A stretch of 64,000 nucleotides of DNA from Isoetes taiwanensis (lineage: Eukaryota > Streptophyta > Lycopodiopsida > Isoetales > Isoetaceae): positions 62,001 to 126,000 of the forward strand of contig JAJEKV010000505.1 of the NCBI GenBank assembly GCA_021234155.1, in the 5' to 3' direction. Below the pieces are notes generated by a model. It was not told the DNA's origin. It saw only the letters and a list, made by a program, of their open reading frames with translations, and made no database searches. The translations under genes were made by a program, and so were the position numbers. Numbering within the stretch: position 1 is the stretch's first letter; every line of letters starts with the position of its first letter. Of the stretch, positions 23,680-33,930 are shown piece after piece.

Positions 23680-24345
23680 TGTCAATTCTCATCCCATTCT
23701 TCATCCTCATCAAGACTTTTTAAAGTGCACCCAAGGGTTTAGTTCTAGGATTAACAAGGTTGACTTGACTCTTGATCGGATGAAGCTTTTGCAACTTGAT
23801 CATCTTCAATATCAGCCCAAGATTGGCCGAGGGGCTTTCGTGATTGTTCATCATCCTCATTAGCTGTCAATGGTTCTCCATTTGCATAGCCCTTCTTGCC
23901 TTAGATCTCTTTCTATGTTTTTTAATATTACTACTTCATCTTGAAGAACTATCTTTAAATGCTCTTACTCCTCTTTTTTCCCTTTCCTTTGTCTTTCTCC
24001 TAGCCTCCCTCCAATTTTGCTTCCTCCTTTTCGTTTTTTTCTCCAATTCCTTCTTCTCCTTCCTTTATATTTCGACCTTCTTCTTCTCATATTGTTTCTC
24101 TTTTCTCACTCTTTCTGCCATATCAACATGTTCCTGGAATTCCAATCTGGCCCTAAACACATCATCACTTGTGACATACAACTTGTTAGATAAAGATGGT
24201 GGAATTCACGCCCTTTTCTTCTTCTTTCCATTGTTAGCTTGTTGGGATCTACTAGCAATAACTCTGAAACTAAGTAATTCTAAATCTTCTATACCTTCAC
24301 TTTCATGTTGATCACACAACACAAGCAACTAACCCATTCTCTGCT
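23680..24345 (-). pseudogene. Degenerate Lys/Glu-rich (coiled-coil-like) coding remnant
   Basis: The minus strand reads as a protein-like chain interrupted by a few stops and frame changes. An acidic stretch (DQHESEGIEDLELL) is followed by a basic patch (NGKKKKRA), a long charged helix (ERVRKEKQYEKKK, KELEKKTKRRKQ), a Ser/Lys-rich segment, and an acidic end near 23700-23860 (EDDEQSRKP...WADIEDDQ). Basic patches and charged helices suggest a nuclear protein or a transposon-encoded protein, but no family is recognised. The plus-strand frame at 23844-24311 is its antisense shadow. At 24375-24385 the minus strand has a GCTGCAG acceptor-like site. Confidence 0.35.
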
Positions 24346-24580
24346 GTTAGAAACTGTCTCACAAACATTTCTCATACCTGCAGCAACAAAACCACAAAGT
24401 TAGAGACCAAACATCAGATTTTAAGTACAAAATCAGAATTTCAACAAAATCAGAAATTAAATAGATTACCTTTTCTTGCAATGACTCTCATGCCCCGTCC
24501 TATCACCGCTTTTTGAATGCCTCGTCTCATCCGGTTCCATAATAGATGGTTCAAGGTCAATTGTGTCATAAATAGACCTT

Positions 24581-25178
24581 AAAGTGTCAGAAGTTGATGA
24601 GGTTAGAAGTAGACATTCATTGGGACTTTTTGAGATCATAAAAGGGCCTTCTAAGAACCGGCCGACTAAGCTATATGAACTACCAATCGAAAAACAATGG
24701 TAATCAGTAGCAAAAACAGCTTATAATTAACTCAATCTTTGGATCACATTTTCTAGCATAAGTGTTGATAGAAAAGTACAAATGAGCTCTTGTTTGGTGC
24801 AATAGATAGATCTCATTGAGATCTTTCTAATCTTGGATGGTTTGCATATCTTTTACCCTCAGAGGGATAGTAAAAATGGTAAAACCATATTTTTGGAGTT
24901 TTGACAATCATAAGTGGTTAAAATATGTGCAAAGCACCTAAGATTGGAAAGATCTCAACGAGATCTATCTATTGCACTAAACGAAAAAGCTCATTTGGAC
25001 TTTTTTAATAGTTATGCTAGAAAATATGATGCGCTTGAGTTAGTTATAATAGTTTTGATGATTGGACCCATCTCGATTTTGATTGATAGTTCATTTATCT
25101 TCATTTGACTTAGTTGGCATGTTTTGAAGGCCCTTTTTAATCTCAAAACCCTAATGTGCTCTAACTCTAGCCACTTTC
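24581..25178. repeat. Foldback: ~270-bp imperfect inverted repeat with 57-bp spacer
   Basis: The left arm 24581-24858 and right arm 24916-25178 are reverse complements along most of their length. Landmarks are GTGCAATAGATAGATCTC with its complement GAGATCTATCTATTGCAC, TTTTCTAGCATAA with its complement, and AAAGGGCCTTC with GAAGGCCCTTT. Mismatches and small indels are scattered. An RNA read through it would form a long hairpin. It may be a foldback-type MITE or a young small-RNA hairpin locus. The short frame at 24914-25108 is incidental. Confidence 0.85.
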
Positions 25179-25812
25179 ACACATTGGGCAGATCTCAAGG
25201 AGATTTCAGGGTGTCTTTTGTTGAATAAGAACCACCATTTATGGCCTGGTAGACCATTAAAACAAGTCACTCGATTAATTGTCATCTCTCTCACATGCTC
25301 CTCAAGATTGCCAAGGTAATTGGCCTACCAATATCACATTGGCCTAAGCACCACTCTATTGAATGTTCTTCCTCTTCAATAGTTAAACCTTTAGGAATAG
25401 ATCCAAATTTGTTTTGAGAAAGACCATTGAGGTGATTTCTCAATGTGGTTAAAAGCACAATTTCATTATATATGGACTTTTTGTAAGTCCATATACATCT
25501 CAAATGGTAGCTATTGTCTAGAATACAGGGTTGTAAGAGCATATTCTGCACAACAAAATGAACTAGAACAACTTTAAGACATTAAAATTATACATAATTT
25601 CATTAAAACATCATACACTTTTCAAAGTTTTCATATAGAAATTGAAAGTAAAGTTAATGTTTTGACAATGTTAAAGTTTCAAATATCTATCATCCGTATG
25701 TTATGTGGACTCCGCAATTCCTCATCGGTTAGGAGGCTTTTTTCTTCTGGGATTATTGCTATTTTCCTGCACATGGATGAGTAAATGTTAGTATTGTAAT
25801 AGGTTATTGAGA
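25179..25812. other. Non-coding stretch between foldback and LINE-B
   Basis: AT-rich sequence with one 86-codon minus-strand frame (25291-25551) lacking a recognised domain. Weak similarity to the foldback's outer flank persists to about 25250. Confidence 0.35.
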
Positions 25813-27200
25813 AATGAAATGAATGAAATGATTTTTTATTCACGTCTGCAGACCACCAGGTCTATGAGACGTTCAACAAGTACATTCAACATTATAAAAA
25901 ATATCATCTAATGCATCCTCAGACAGTAACGCATTAGCCTCTTCTCCCAAATCTTCTCTCAAAAATGAATTATGACTAATTTGTTCTCTCATATTTAGGA
26001 CATCTCTTATAAATTTCCCAATAATTTTACCTTCTAAATAAAAAAAAAAAAAAAAACTCCAGCAGGGTTGACGCCGAGATATTGTACCTGTTTCGGATTT
26101 CCACATAGGTTGTGCATCTCAAAAGCACGTGTTGCTCATCCTCCACTTCCTGCATATTACAAGTCTTACAAAGCCTCATTTCATGCGGGATATCTCCCCA
26201 TCTACCAACTTCCACCCCAAGCCTGTGTGAACTAAGTCTCATTCTGCTAATGGAGTGTCTAAGTTTCAAAGAAATACCTTCTCCTAAGTACCTGGCCTCT
26301 TGGAGTCCTGGATTTATATACTTTCTGTAGAACTCTTTCTTTTACTCGGAACTCTCCAATTCTTTATAGTAACATGTTCTGTAACCCACGCTCGGATATC
26401 CTTGTGATGTATATACAAATCCTGCATATTTAATCCCCACTTCCACATCCATTCCTCCACGTCAGCATACCAACCCTTCATCTTTGTCTCCTCCATTGCC
26501 AAATACGACAAACTATCATCGGCCCTTTCAAATCGTATCTTATACATATATGTAAAGCAACTTACACAAAGCTTACGCTTCAGTGGGCAACATACCACAT
26601 TCTACTAATAGCATATCATATGGGGTTTGTGCTTTTGTACCCAATTCCATTCTAAGAAACTTCTTAGACTTTCTCCACCTTTTTTCCATGTATGCGCCGC
26701 CAATCCCGCCCCCAAAACCTCACATCCATATAGGAATACCGGTTCTGACAAGCCGCCTTATATAACATCTTTTTCATGTTAAAATTCCAAATTTCAAATT
26801 TTACCACTTCTCGTTGCATGCTATATAAGGCTTTCAATCCCCGCGAGATTCACTGTGGTTCTTACAGCCATATTCCAACTAGGGCTCTTATCAACTTCCG
26901 GCCCCGGATATTTATAACGAAGTTGACCAGCTCTATTGACATGCCCTTATAATAAAATGCCGGATGTTTCGTCTTTATTAGCTCCAAAACTATCGGTTTT
27001 GTTTTTGCTAAATTTTACTTGCATCCCTTTGCTATCACAAAATGTCGCGAGAGCATCCAAGTGCTTCCCACATTCTTGGCGAGATAGGATGACTACATCA
27101 TCCGTGATAAAGCAAAAGCAAAAGCAAAGTATTATTTGTGAGGTGCTAGCGGGTTTCCAAGCCTTCGATATGCGCCCAAGAAAAAGCTATGGAGTATGAG
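25813..27200 (-). mobile_element. LINE-B: 5'-truncated L1-like non-LTR retrotransposon
   Basis: On the minus strand the coding remnant begins near 27130 with a DDVVIL reverse-transcriptase motif followed by SRQECGKHLDAL, the region after the catalytic YADD. It continues through a thumb-like segment (NMKKMLYKAACQ, near 26750) and ends with a cysteine/histidine cluster (CKTC...EDEQHVLLRC, near 26130-26180) typical of plant LINE ORF2 C-termini. The 3' untranslated part contains a small hairpin (GACC-TGGT-GGTC) and ends in a TCATT-type repeat tail (about 25813-25835). A T-run within the frame encodes repeated Phe. Stops and frameshifts make it inactive. Confidence 0.75.
26027..27130 (-). pseudogene. 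LINE-B ORF2 remnant (reverse transcriptase C-terminal half)
   Basis: Pieces in several frames read in the right order for ORF2: RT palm motif TDDVVIL, then linker and thumb, then the zinc-knuckle-like end at 26027-26269. The first residue of the usual Y/F-A-D-D box is altered. The fingers and N-terminal palm and the whole endonuclease are missing. The plus-strand frames 26112-26330, 26583-26765 and 26936-27199 are shadows. Confidence 0.7.
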
Positions 27201-27479
27201 GGAGACATGGATCATCTCCTATCCGCAGGATCTTGGAATTGAAGAATCCAGGTATTAACGCGAGATCGGGTTAAGGGCATCAAAGAAACGCTCAATCTAA
27301 TGGCCCAAAAATCCGAGAACCGAAATCGAATCCTCGATAAACAGACCCACGATTTCAGAGCTGCCAGATCACGCCTTTAGAAATCAAGCTTGCTTCCCTA
27401 GTAGCGAGTCCACTAAAGAACGATGAAAATTCATCATGTCGAGGTCAAAGAATAGATGAAAATTCATCCGCCAGAGATC

Positions 27480-27720
27480 TCTTGAGCAACTAGACCAAGA
27501 AGCACGGGCAAGAAACTTGAAAATCTCTCGGCCTCCATGAGATTGATGGAGAAGACATCAATGACACAATCGGGGAATTTCTTTTGCTACCACGATGAGG
27601 TTACATGATCCTCTATACACAACAAAGACGCGGGTGCTAGGGAAACGGGACCATATACCTACCAATTTTGGTCGATTTCCGAGCAAGGAAGCCGAGAGAT
27701 AGAGTCATGCATAAATGTAG
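27480..27720 (+). pseudogene. LINE-A ORF1p remnant (RNA-binding protein)
   Basis: Reads LEQLDQEARARNLKI, then after a frame change IDGEDINDTIGEFLLL, then PILVDFRARKPRDRVMHK. This is the order seen in L1 ORF1 proteins: the end of a coiled coil, an RRM-like segment, and the R.I.V.F motif with a basic stretch. ORF1p coats the LINE RNA. At least two frame changes break it. Confidence 0.6.
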
Positions 27721-27949
27721 CCGCCTCAAGGGCTTAAAAGGTTTGGTTAGACATAGATCTTACCCCGTGACAATGGGGAGATAAGGAAAGCGAATGGGCA
27801 AAAAGTGAAAACTGCAAGGGAAGAAGGATTGGTGGCGATTCGATAAGGGAGGCAAAGCCATAATCACAAGTAAGAAGCACAAATAGGAAATAGGGGCCTT
27901 GAGGGTCGGGTTTGTGGAACACACATGGACTATCTCAAGCCAAGTGAAT

Positions 27950-30900
27950 GCTACTTTTCTTCGTTTGGGAACATCAAGATCTAATATGTTTTACAGAACC
28001 CGGCATCACAAAACACGCTCTCTTCCCGACATTCTTTTGGTTTTGAGCTGTTAGGACATGTTGAAAATGATAAGAAACCAAAGCAGTCGCGGCCATGGAG
28101 GTATTGCTTTATACAAAAGATCTAACTCTACATTTGATATGGAAGTCCGGAAGAAGGATCCCAAAAACAATACATATGGGTTAAACTTCTGCGAGAATGG
28201 ACAGCAAGCATTCTTTGCCATATGCTATTTTGCCCCTGAATCCTCCCGGATTTACAAAACAACCGATCATGACAAGGAAAATCCGCTTGAGAGCCTATGC
28301 ATGGATATCCGGATTATTCATCTCAAGGTAAAATCTTTGTTATAGGAGACTTTTAACGGTCCCGACAAGCAACCAACAAGCAAATGTTTTGAAAATCTCA
28401 CAACCAGATTTGGATGAGCTCGAAGACCCATTGTACAAATGAGAATTTGTGAGATCAAATTTCAAATGATAGGGGACAAAAACTCTTGGAGTTATGCATC
28501 ACCTGCCAACTCAAAATACTAAATGGAGTTCAGCCCTTCAATCTATCGGGCAAATTCACCTACCAGAACCACGCAGGTGCAAGTACTATTGACTATCTGT
28601 TAGCCAGAAACAAAGACCAAATCAGGGATTTCTCTATAGGAGATCTTATGCCAGAATCTGACCATGCACCCTTGCACATGATATTCGAAGCACATGCTAA
28701 AACATTGAAACAGGCCCAGAAATTTCCCCTAGGATCAGGGTAGACTATGAGCATCATGTCAAGTACAGAGAGCATCTGGAGGGACTGCTTACAGATGCAA
28801 TATGGTCAGGAGAAATAGAAAAAGATGCAAAGCTGCTCCAAGAACACATGTTAAATGCTGCAACTGGAACTTTTGGTCTCACCTAAAGCAGCAGGAGAGG
28901 CATTCCTTGCAACTCTTGGTGGGATTTGAATGCCAAGATGCCCGGCAAATTGCATCATAAGCGCGGTGTACAAGCCCGCATGGTATAAACGCCTCATAAG
29001 GCACAAAAGCACCTATTTTTCGGCAAGACAAACGGACATTATCCGATCGGCTTCTAAAGAAACCTAAACGTTTCGGAACATGCTTAAAGATAGCCATGCA
29101 CATAATAGCCTTGATAATGATGCTCGCTAAAATTAGTCAAGGATATTTATGAAAGGGAAGGCGCTTACCAAAGATGCCTATTATGGCTACATCCAAACAC
29201 TTTTATCAAGTTGCAGGTAGAGCTATGCTTATCCAAGTTAGCAAATAATAAGGCCCTGGGATCTTGTGGTTTATGCATGGAGCTCTTAAAGTGGGGTGAG
29301 AGAAGACTCACGCGAAATCCAATGTAATTGTTGAACTTATGCCTCACCCGGGGACCGCCTCACGCTTGGAAACTAAACCGGAAGTACACCCAATCCATAA
29401 AGGAGGAAATCACAAAGTGGCAAAAAGAAATTATAGAACAATTCTTATTGGCGATTTTCTCAAAAATTGCAGGCGTCTTCTTGAGAACAAGCTTAAGACC
29501 GGGAGGGAGAGCAAGCGAGCTCGCTCACAATACCGAGAGGGGTTCCGATGTGATCATAACACCCTTGATCATGTCCTCACACCGGTCGTGATTGAGAAAG
29601 CTAAAACACCAAACTCTTCCCCTCAGATCTAGCATTCATTGACTTTTCTAAAATGTTTGATAGCCTCGTAAAGACCTTGGTGATAGATTGTTTCAACTTC
29701 GAGTCCCCAAAGAAATTAGAGAGGCGGTATCCCAACTATATGTCAAGTGCTAATAACAATCTCCCAGAGAGCAATTCACTTTGAAGAGCACGATAGAGTA
29801 GGGCGGGATGCCCTTATCCCCACTCTATTCGGCATTTATATTGATGAACTAGATGATTGGCTATGCCAAAGATCACTAGTGAGGACAAAATTGGGCAGCT
29901 ACATCTCTCCTCCTCTATGCCGATGATGTAGTTCTAATTGCCGCTTAAGAAAAAGGTATTGCAAGAGCATCTCAATCACTTCAAAGACTTCATGGCAAAA
30001 GAAAGAAGATGACATTAATCTGTCAAAGTCTAAAATTATGGTCTTTGGCTCAAGAGAAAGGCTAGATTTCACCTACAGGGGAGAGCTGTTGGAAATAGTT
30101 GAGTCATATAAATATTTGGGGATTGACATGGCATCTAACTACAGTTGGAAAATCTGCATTAATAGAAGAGTTTCAGGCGGGAAAGCGGCACTATATAGCA
30201 TGCTAGCTAAATGCAATAAGGCATCACTCACGGATTGGAATTTGAAGAAGCTTCTCTTCAAAACACTAGTACAGACGGTGGTGCTGTACGGTGCTCCAAT
30301 CTGGGGTCCAGAGATTTCGGCCAAGCTGTGGAAGCAGATTGAAGCGATTCAAAAATCCTTCATAAAAGGAAGAACTCGGCATTAGATCTCAAATCCCTTA
30401 TCCCGATTATGCTTGCCGAAGTAGGGGCCTGCTACCATCGGAGTTAGAAGGTTTATACCAAGCAATAAACTTCTTTAATTGTGGTGAATGCTCAAGATAC
30501 AACCCCATTATCTCACCATGCTTTGGAGAACTTCGAGTGGAAGAACAAGTTATTAGCTTGGGCTTGCGCTAGGATGGGGGTAACCACGGCCACTTGAGAA
30601 AGATGAAATCGGAGCCATGCTAGAGAAGCAAGCAATGCAACACATGTGGGCAAACCCGGAAAGAGAATGATACAAGCACTTAAAAATGTCAATCCCATGA
30701 TAACTTGGTGAAAGCCAACTCTATTTGATAGCGAATATACCTAAGTCTCGAGATGCGCTGGCTAGATACGATTGGGTCTCATAAGTCGGAAATTGAGACC
30801 GGGAGATGGGCTAAGATACAGTGTAGAAGAACGTTTATGTAAAATATGTGAGACGAGACAGATTGAAGACGAAGACCATGTTTTCACATGTTTGCCGGGA

Positions 30901-30960
30901 ATACGCCCACATCGAGAGATAGCTTTGGAATTCAAACTCGATTTTCTATCTTTATTCTGA
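27950..30960 (+). pseudogene. LINE-A ORF2 remnant (endonuclease and reverse transcriptase)
   Basis: ORF2 nicks the target and reverse-transcribes the element RNA. Endonuclease hallmarks are RGHGGIALY (about 28090), the GDF of GDFN (near 28348, followed by an extra base that breaks the frame) and the catalytic-type SDHAPL (near 28660). RT hallmarks are DLAFIDFSK (about 29626), LFGIYIDELDDWL (about 29830) and YADD with both catalytic Asp (29916-29927). The C-terminal CKICETRQIEDEDHV is at 30838-30885. At least six separate frames are needed to read it, so no functional protein is encoded as written. Small indels at C/G-rich words are common here and some may be sequence errors. Confidence 0.8.
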
Positions 30961-31093
30961 GATGCCACCAATGGCTTTAGGGACCCATATATTAGAGCTG
31001 TTGATACTCACCGCTCTTTTTTTGTTAAAGTTGTAAATAGTTTGTTCATGTGCTCCATGGTCTTTGAGGCCCAAGAGAGCATCAAAGACAAAC

Positions 31094-31100
31094 AATAATA

Positions 31101-31155
<55 letters not shown>
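31094..31155 (+). repeat. (AAT)n tract, probable LINE-A 3' tail
   Basis: About 20 near-perfect AAT units directly follow the LINE-A 3' untranslated region. Some LINE lineages end in simple-repeat tails rather than poly(A). Minus-strand poly-Tyr and poly-Ile frames here are artefacts of the repeat. Confidence 0.85.
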
Positions 31156-32230
31156 TAACCGACAACAGCAGTAGTAATTGCAGAGTGCACTCCATGCATC
31201 ATTGTCCATTGACATTGTGAGATATTGCCAACATTTAATGTGAGGTTGAGAAATACAATATTTAAGAGCAAACAAAAAATTTAAGTTGAATATTCACAAT
31301 CCTCTTCAAGTACAAACATATTTTCAAGGGGGAAGTTTAATGACTCTAATCACACCATTTCCAATTGTACCAGTCGCACTCGACGTGATGCATAATCTCT
31401 CCTCAATTCTTCCATTTTTGTTGCCCCTATTTCAATTCAACAAGCTGATCCACGGATGCTACTTCATGCTTGCCTACCATAGAACTCTTCTTAGGCCTGC
31501 TTCAATTCTCCCATCATTCTCTTGCCTTTCAATTTAGCAAGGTAAACTACATATGCTACTTCATGCTTGCCTACAATAGCACTCTACTAAGGCCCAACAA
31601 TGCGAGCTTTGTTACCAAACAAGTTGCAATCGACTTCATTACAATTTAGCAACCTACACAATCCAAATGTTACCCCTTTTAAAAAAAAATAGTATTGAAT
31701 ACACAAAAATGTGTACGACATAAAGTCATATTTGACCATTGGATGGTCAAAAAACGTGTAAATACCAATGTGGGGCTTAAAAAATATGGTAAAGAATCTA
31801 ACTTTTGTATTATGTTGTAGATCCCATTGTCATTTGAAATTTGTACCAAGTATCCTTTGTAATTTGCGGTCCCCAAAACCACACTAAAGTAGTTGTCATT
31901 TGTAAATTGATAAACCTAGAATAAGTACGATCCATTGCCCTGTTTAGACCAATTTAGTGCATTCCAAATCGATGATAATGATAAAGATCATTTGCAGCCC
32001 TTGCTTGTGCACTTGTATACTCTTCAAAAAGAATAATTTCTCATGGGACCATTCGACCTTTCCATCGGGTATCCTCGACCAAGATAGAAAGTCACAGCTT
32101 TCAAGGAAAAATCTTTCTCAAACAATATTATCAGGCTGCCTCATGCCCATTAACTCTTCCAACATCTCCAACCTCATTTTTATCTACATCAGCCAAACTT
32201 GAGAGAGGAATCAGCCCTTGAATCCAAATA
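31156..32230. other. AT-rich stretch without recognised genes
   Basis: Only short frames without domains. The phrase CTACTTCATGCTTGCCTACNATAG recurs at about 31460 and 31556, so a short unit has been duplicated. Nothing else is apparent. Confidence 0.4.
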
Positions 32231-32233
32231 TAT

Positions 32234-33355
32234 TTAACCATGGCACTTTGCAATGCAACAAGGAGCACAGCTCATCAGAATTCTCAGAACTTGAATTGAA
32301 TGTGAAACCAAATAAGCACTAAAGCTTATTTGAAATAAAACCTGAACAAAAGGCAAAAAGAATAGCCCAATCGGCCCAAGATATTGGCCCATTGCTCCCG
32401 CAAAAGCGTTAACACTCAATGGATTGGCGCCCATTGTCAAGAACATGGCGAGAGGAAATAACGGATGTCCAAAAACAAGTGAGCATAAGCCATGCCCCCA
32501 TTTTCCTTTCTACATCCCTGTGTCCGCCTCCCCACATGCAAGACATAGAGACTTCACCAAAGGCAAGAAAATTTTGGACTCTAGCTGCATGGTATTGCGG
32601 ATGGAATGGCAGGAGCCAATAGAGCTTCACTAAAAACAAGACATTGTATCCAAGACCTAAAGTTGTTTTACCAAAGAGGGAGACAAATTGGTAAGCAACT
32701 CATCTCCAAGACCGCTTTTAATGAGCCTTTTGCAAAAAAAGAAGGCAAGAGCAACGAAGGCAAGGAATGGATCTCAAATGCACCGAAAGCAACCGCAAAT
32801 GTCAATGTTTTGGTGAGAACCAAGCTCCAAGACCCATTAGAGCAATCGCTAAGGGCAAAGGTTGTGGTGATAATACCCACTATGGTGGCTAAGAATATGG
32901 CTTAGCACCGCCATGCATTTTTTGTCACACCCGCAGGTGGAAGAATAAAACCAAAGAGAAATACCTACCGTAAAAGAAATGGCTAGGGTTTTGAGAAATG
33001 GCTAGGGTTTTAAGTGATGGTGCCGAAACGGGTAAAGAAGAATGCCCCTACCGAAATGGCCATGGCAACACCGTGATTGCTTCCGGGCTTTGATGCTTCC
33101 CGGTGATCTAAGAAGATCAAGATTGCCGAAGATGGGTTCTACCCAAGAAGAAATCCAAGCAGATTTGAGACCGAGGTAGTCGATAAAGCTTTGAACGCTT
33201 TTGCCTTGGTTTAAAGACAAGGATTTAGAAGAATTTCCACCATTTAAATCTGGAGTTAGACCTCTCCCCATGCTTAACCGCCTGGAGATCGGGTGAACAA
33301 TATACAAAAGCAGAGGTATCACTAAAAGGGAAGCCAAAACCTTGAACAAAGGCAA
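32234..33355 (-). pseudogene. Possible degraded membrane-protein coding remnants
   Basis: Three minus-strand frames have the hydrophobic pattern of membrane segments: 33002-33355 (LLVIPLLLYIV followed by a basic RRL and GRGLTP), 32668-32880 (SWSLVLTKTLTFAVAFGAF) and 32234-32446 (AFAGAMGQYLGPIGLFFLPF). Together they could be scattered exons of one polytopic transporter, read from 33355 leftward, but splice sites and family were not established. Plus-strand frames at 32419-32905 overlap. Chance hydrophobicity in AT-rich DNA is a real alternative. Confidence 0.25.
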
Positions 33356-33714
33356 GAATGTTTCAATCTGTCCAAATATTGTTTGGTCTATTGTTGTTCA
33401 GACGAAAAATAACAAGGGGAGGCTTATTCCAGAGGAGAGCCACCATCTCCGGCCACTGGACCAATTAGGGCCACAATAATTTCCATACCTTGGAAAAACT
33501 TGAAAAGAAATGCTTTTGGCTCTAATGCCATGGAAACTTTGAATAGTATGGCACAAACTCACTGGAGCAAGCATCCGCCAAGATCATCCTCCCTCAGACT
33601 AAAGCACTAACGCTCCACTCCAAATCTGTTTCCACCTGATCACAAGAACATTAATTTTTGCAAGAATGCCCCAAATGCTATCCACGAGGCTTGCATGTTC
33701 AGCCCCTAAAATAA
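33356..33714. other. Low-information stretch
   Basis: No gene or repeat is apparent. A-rich tracts near 33700 lead into the dispersed repeat that follows. Confidence 0.35.
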
Positions 33715-33930
33715 AAAAAGAGGGCTTTGTTGTGAGCCTTGGATGCTAGACCATTGAAAAAAAAAAAAAAATCAACGACTAAGAAATGGTGCACCCTAGA
33801 TGCACGCATTAGTACATCCATTGAATATGCCATGAAATCTTAGGAAACCCTTTGTGAAAAGCGTGCAAAAAACAAAAAAACCCCTCACATTATGCTACAT
33901 ATGGACATTAGGACATGTGGTACCAAGATA
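33715..33930 (+). repeat. Dispersed repeat family R, copy 1 (one 57-bp unit)
   Basis: Contains GAGGGCTTTGTTGTGAGCC, GACCATTG, an A-run (33759-33771), then AATGGTGCACCCTAGATG, CGCATTAGTACATCC and ATTATGCTACATAT. The same order recurs at 37735-38105, where the first part is expanded to four tandem units. The family has no coding capacity. Confidence 0.85.

Larger units (their letters stand above)
27230..31155 (+). mobile_element. LINE-A: near full-length L1-like non-LTR retrotransposon with (AAT)n tail
   Basis: In order on the plus strand: an ORF1-like segment (27480-27720), an AP-endonuclease region (about 27950-28740) with GGIALY, GDF, TIDYLL and SDHAPL, a reverse transcriptase with FIDFSK (about 29635) and YADDVVLIA (29913-29942), a thumb/linker (30038-30385) with YKYLGID and LYGAPIWG, and a Cys/His C-terminus (30820-30910). 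It ends in a long (AAT)n tract (31094-31155), as a 3' tail would. Many frameshifts and stops break the frames. It is divergent to LINE-B; their truncated or 5' ends meet near 27.2 kb. Confidence 0.85.

Noticed and set aside
23844-24311. 155-codon hydrophobic plus-strand frame
   Set aside because: It is antisense to a Lys/Glu-rich frame; purine-rich coding DNA read backwards gives Phe/Leu/Ser-rich frames.
30952-31275. Minus-strand frames with long poly-Tyr or poly-Ile runs
   Set aside because: They are the translation of the (AAT)n microsatellite and have no flanking coding signal.
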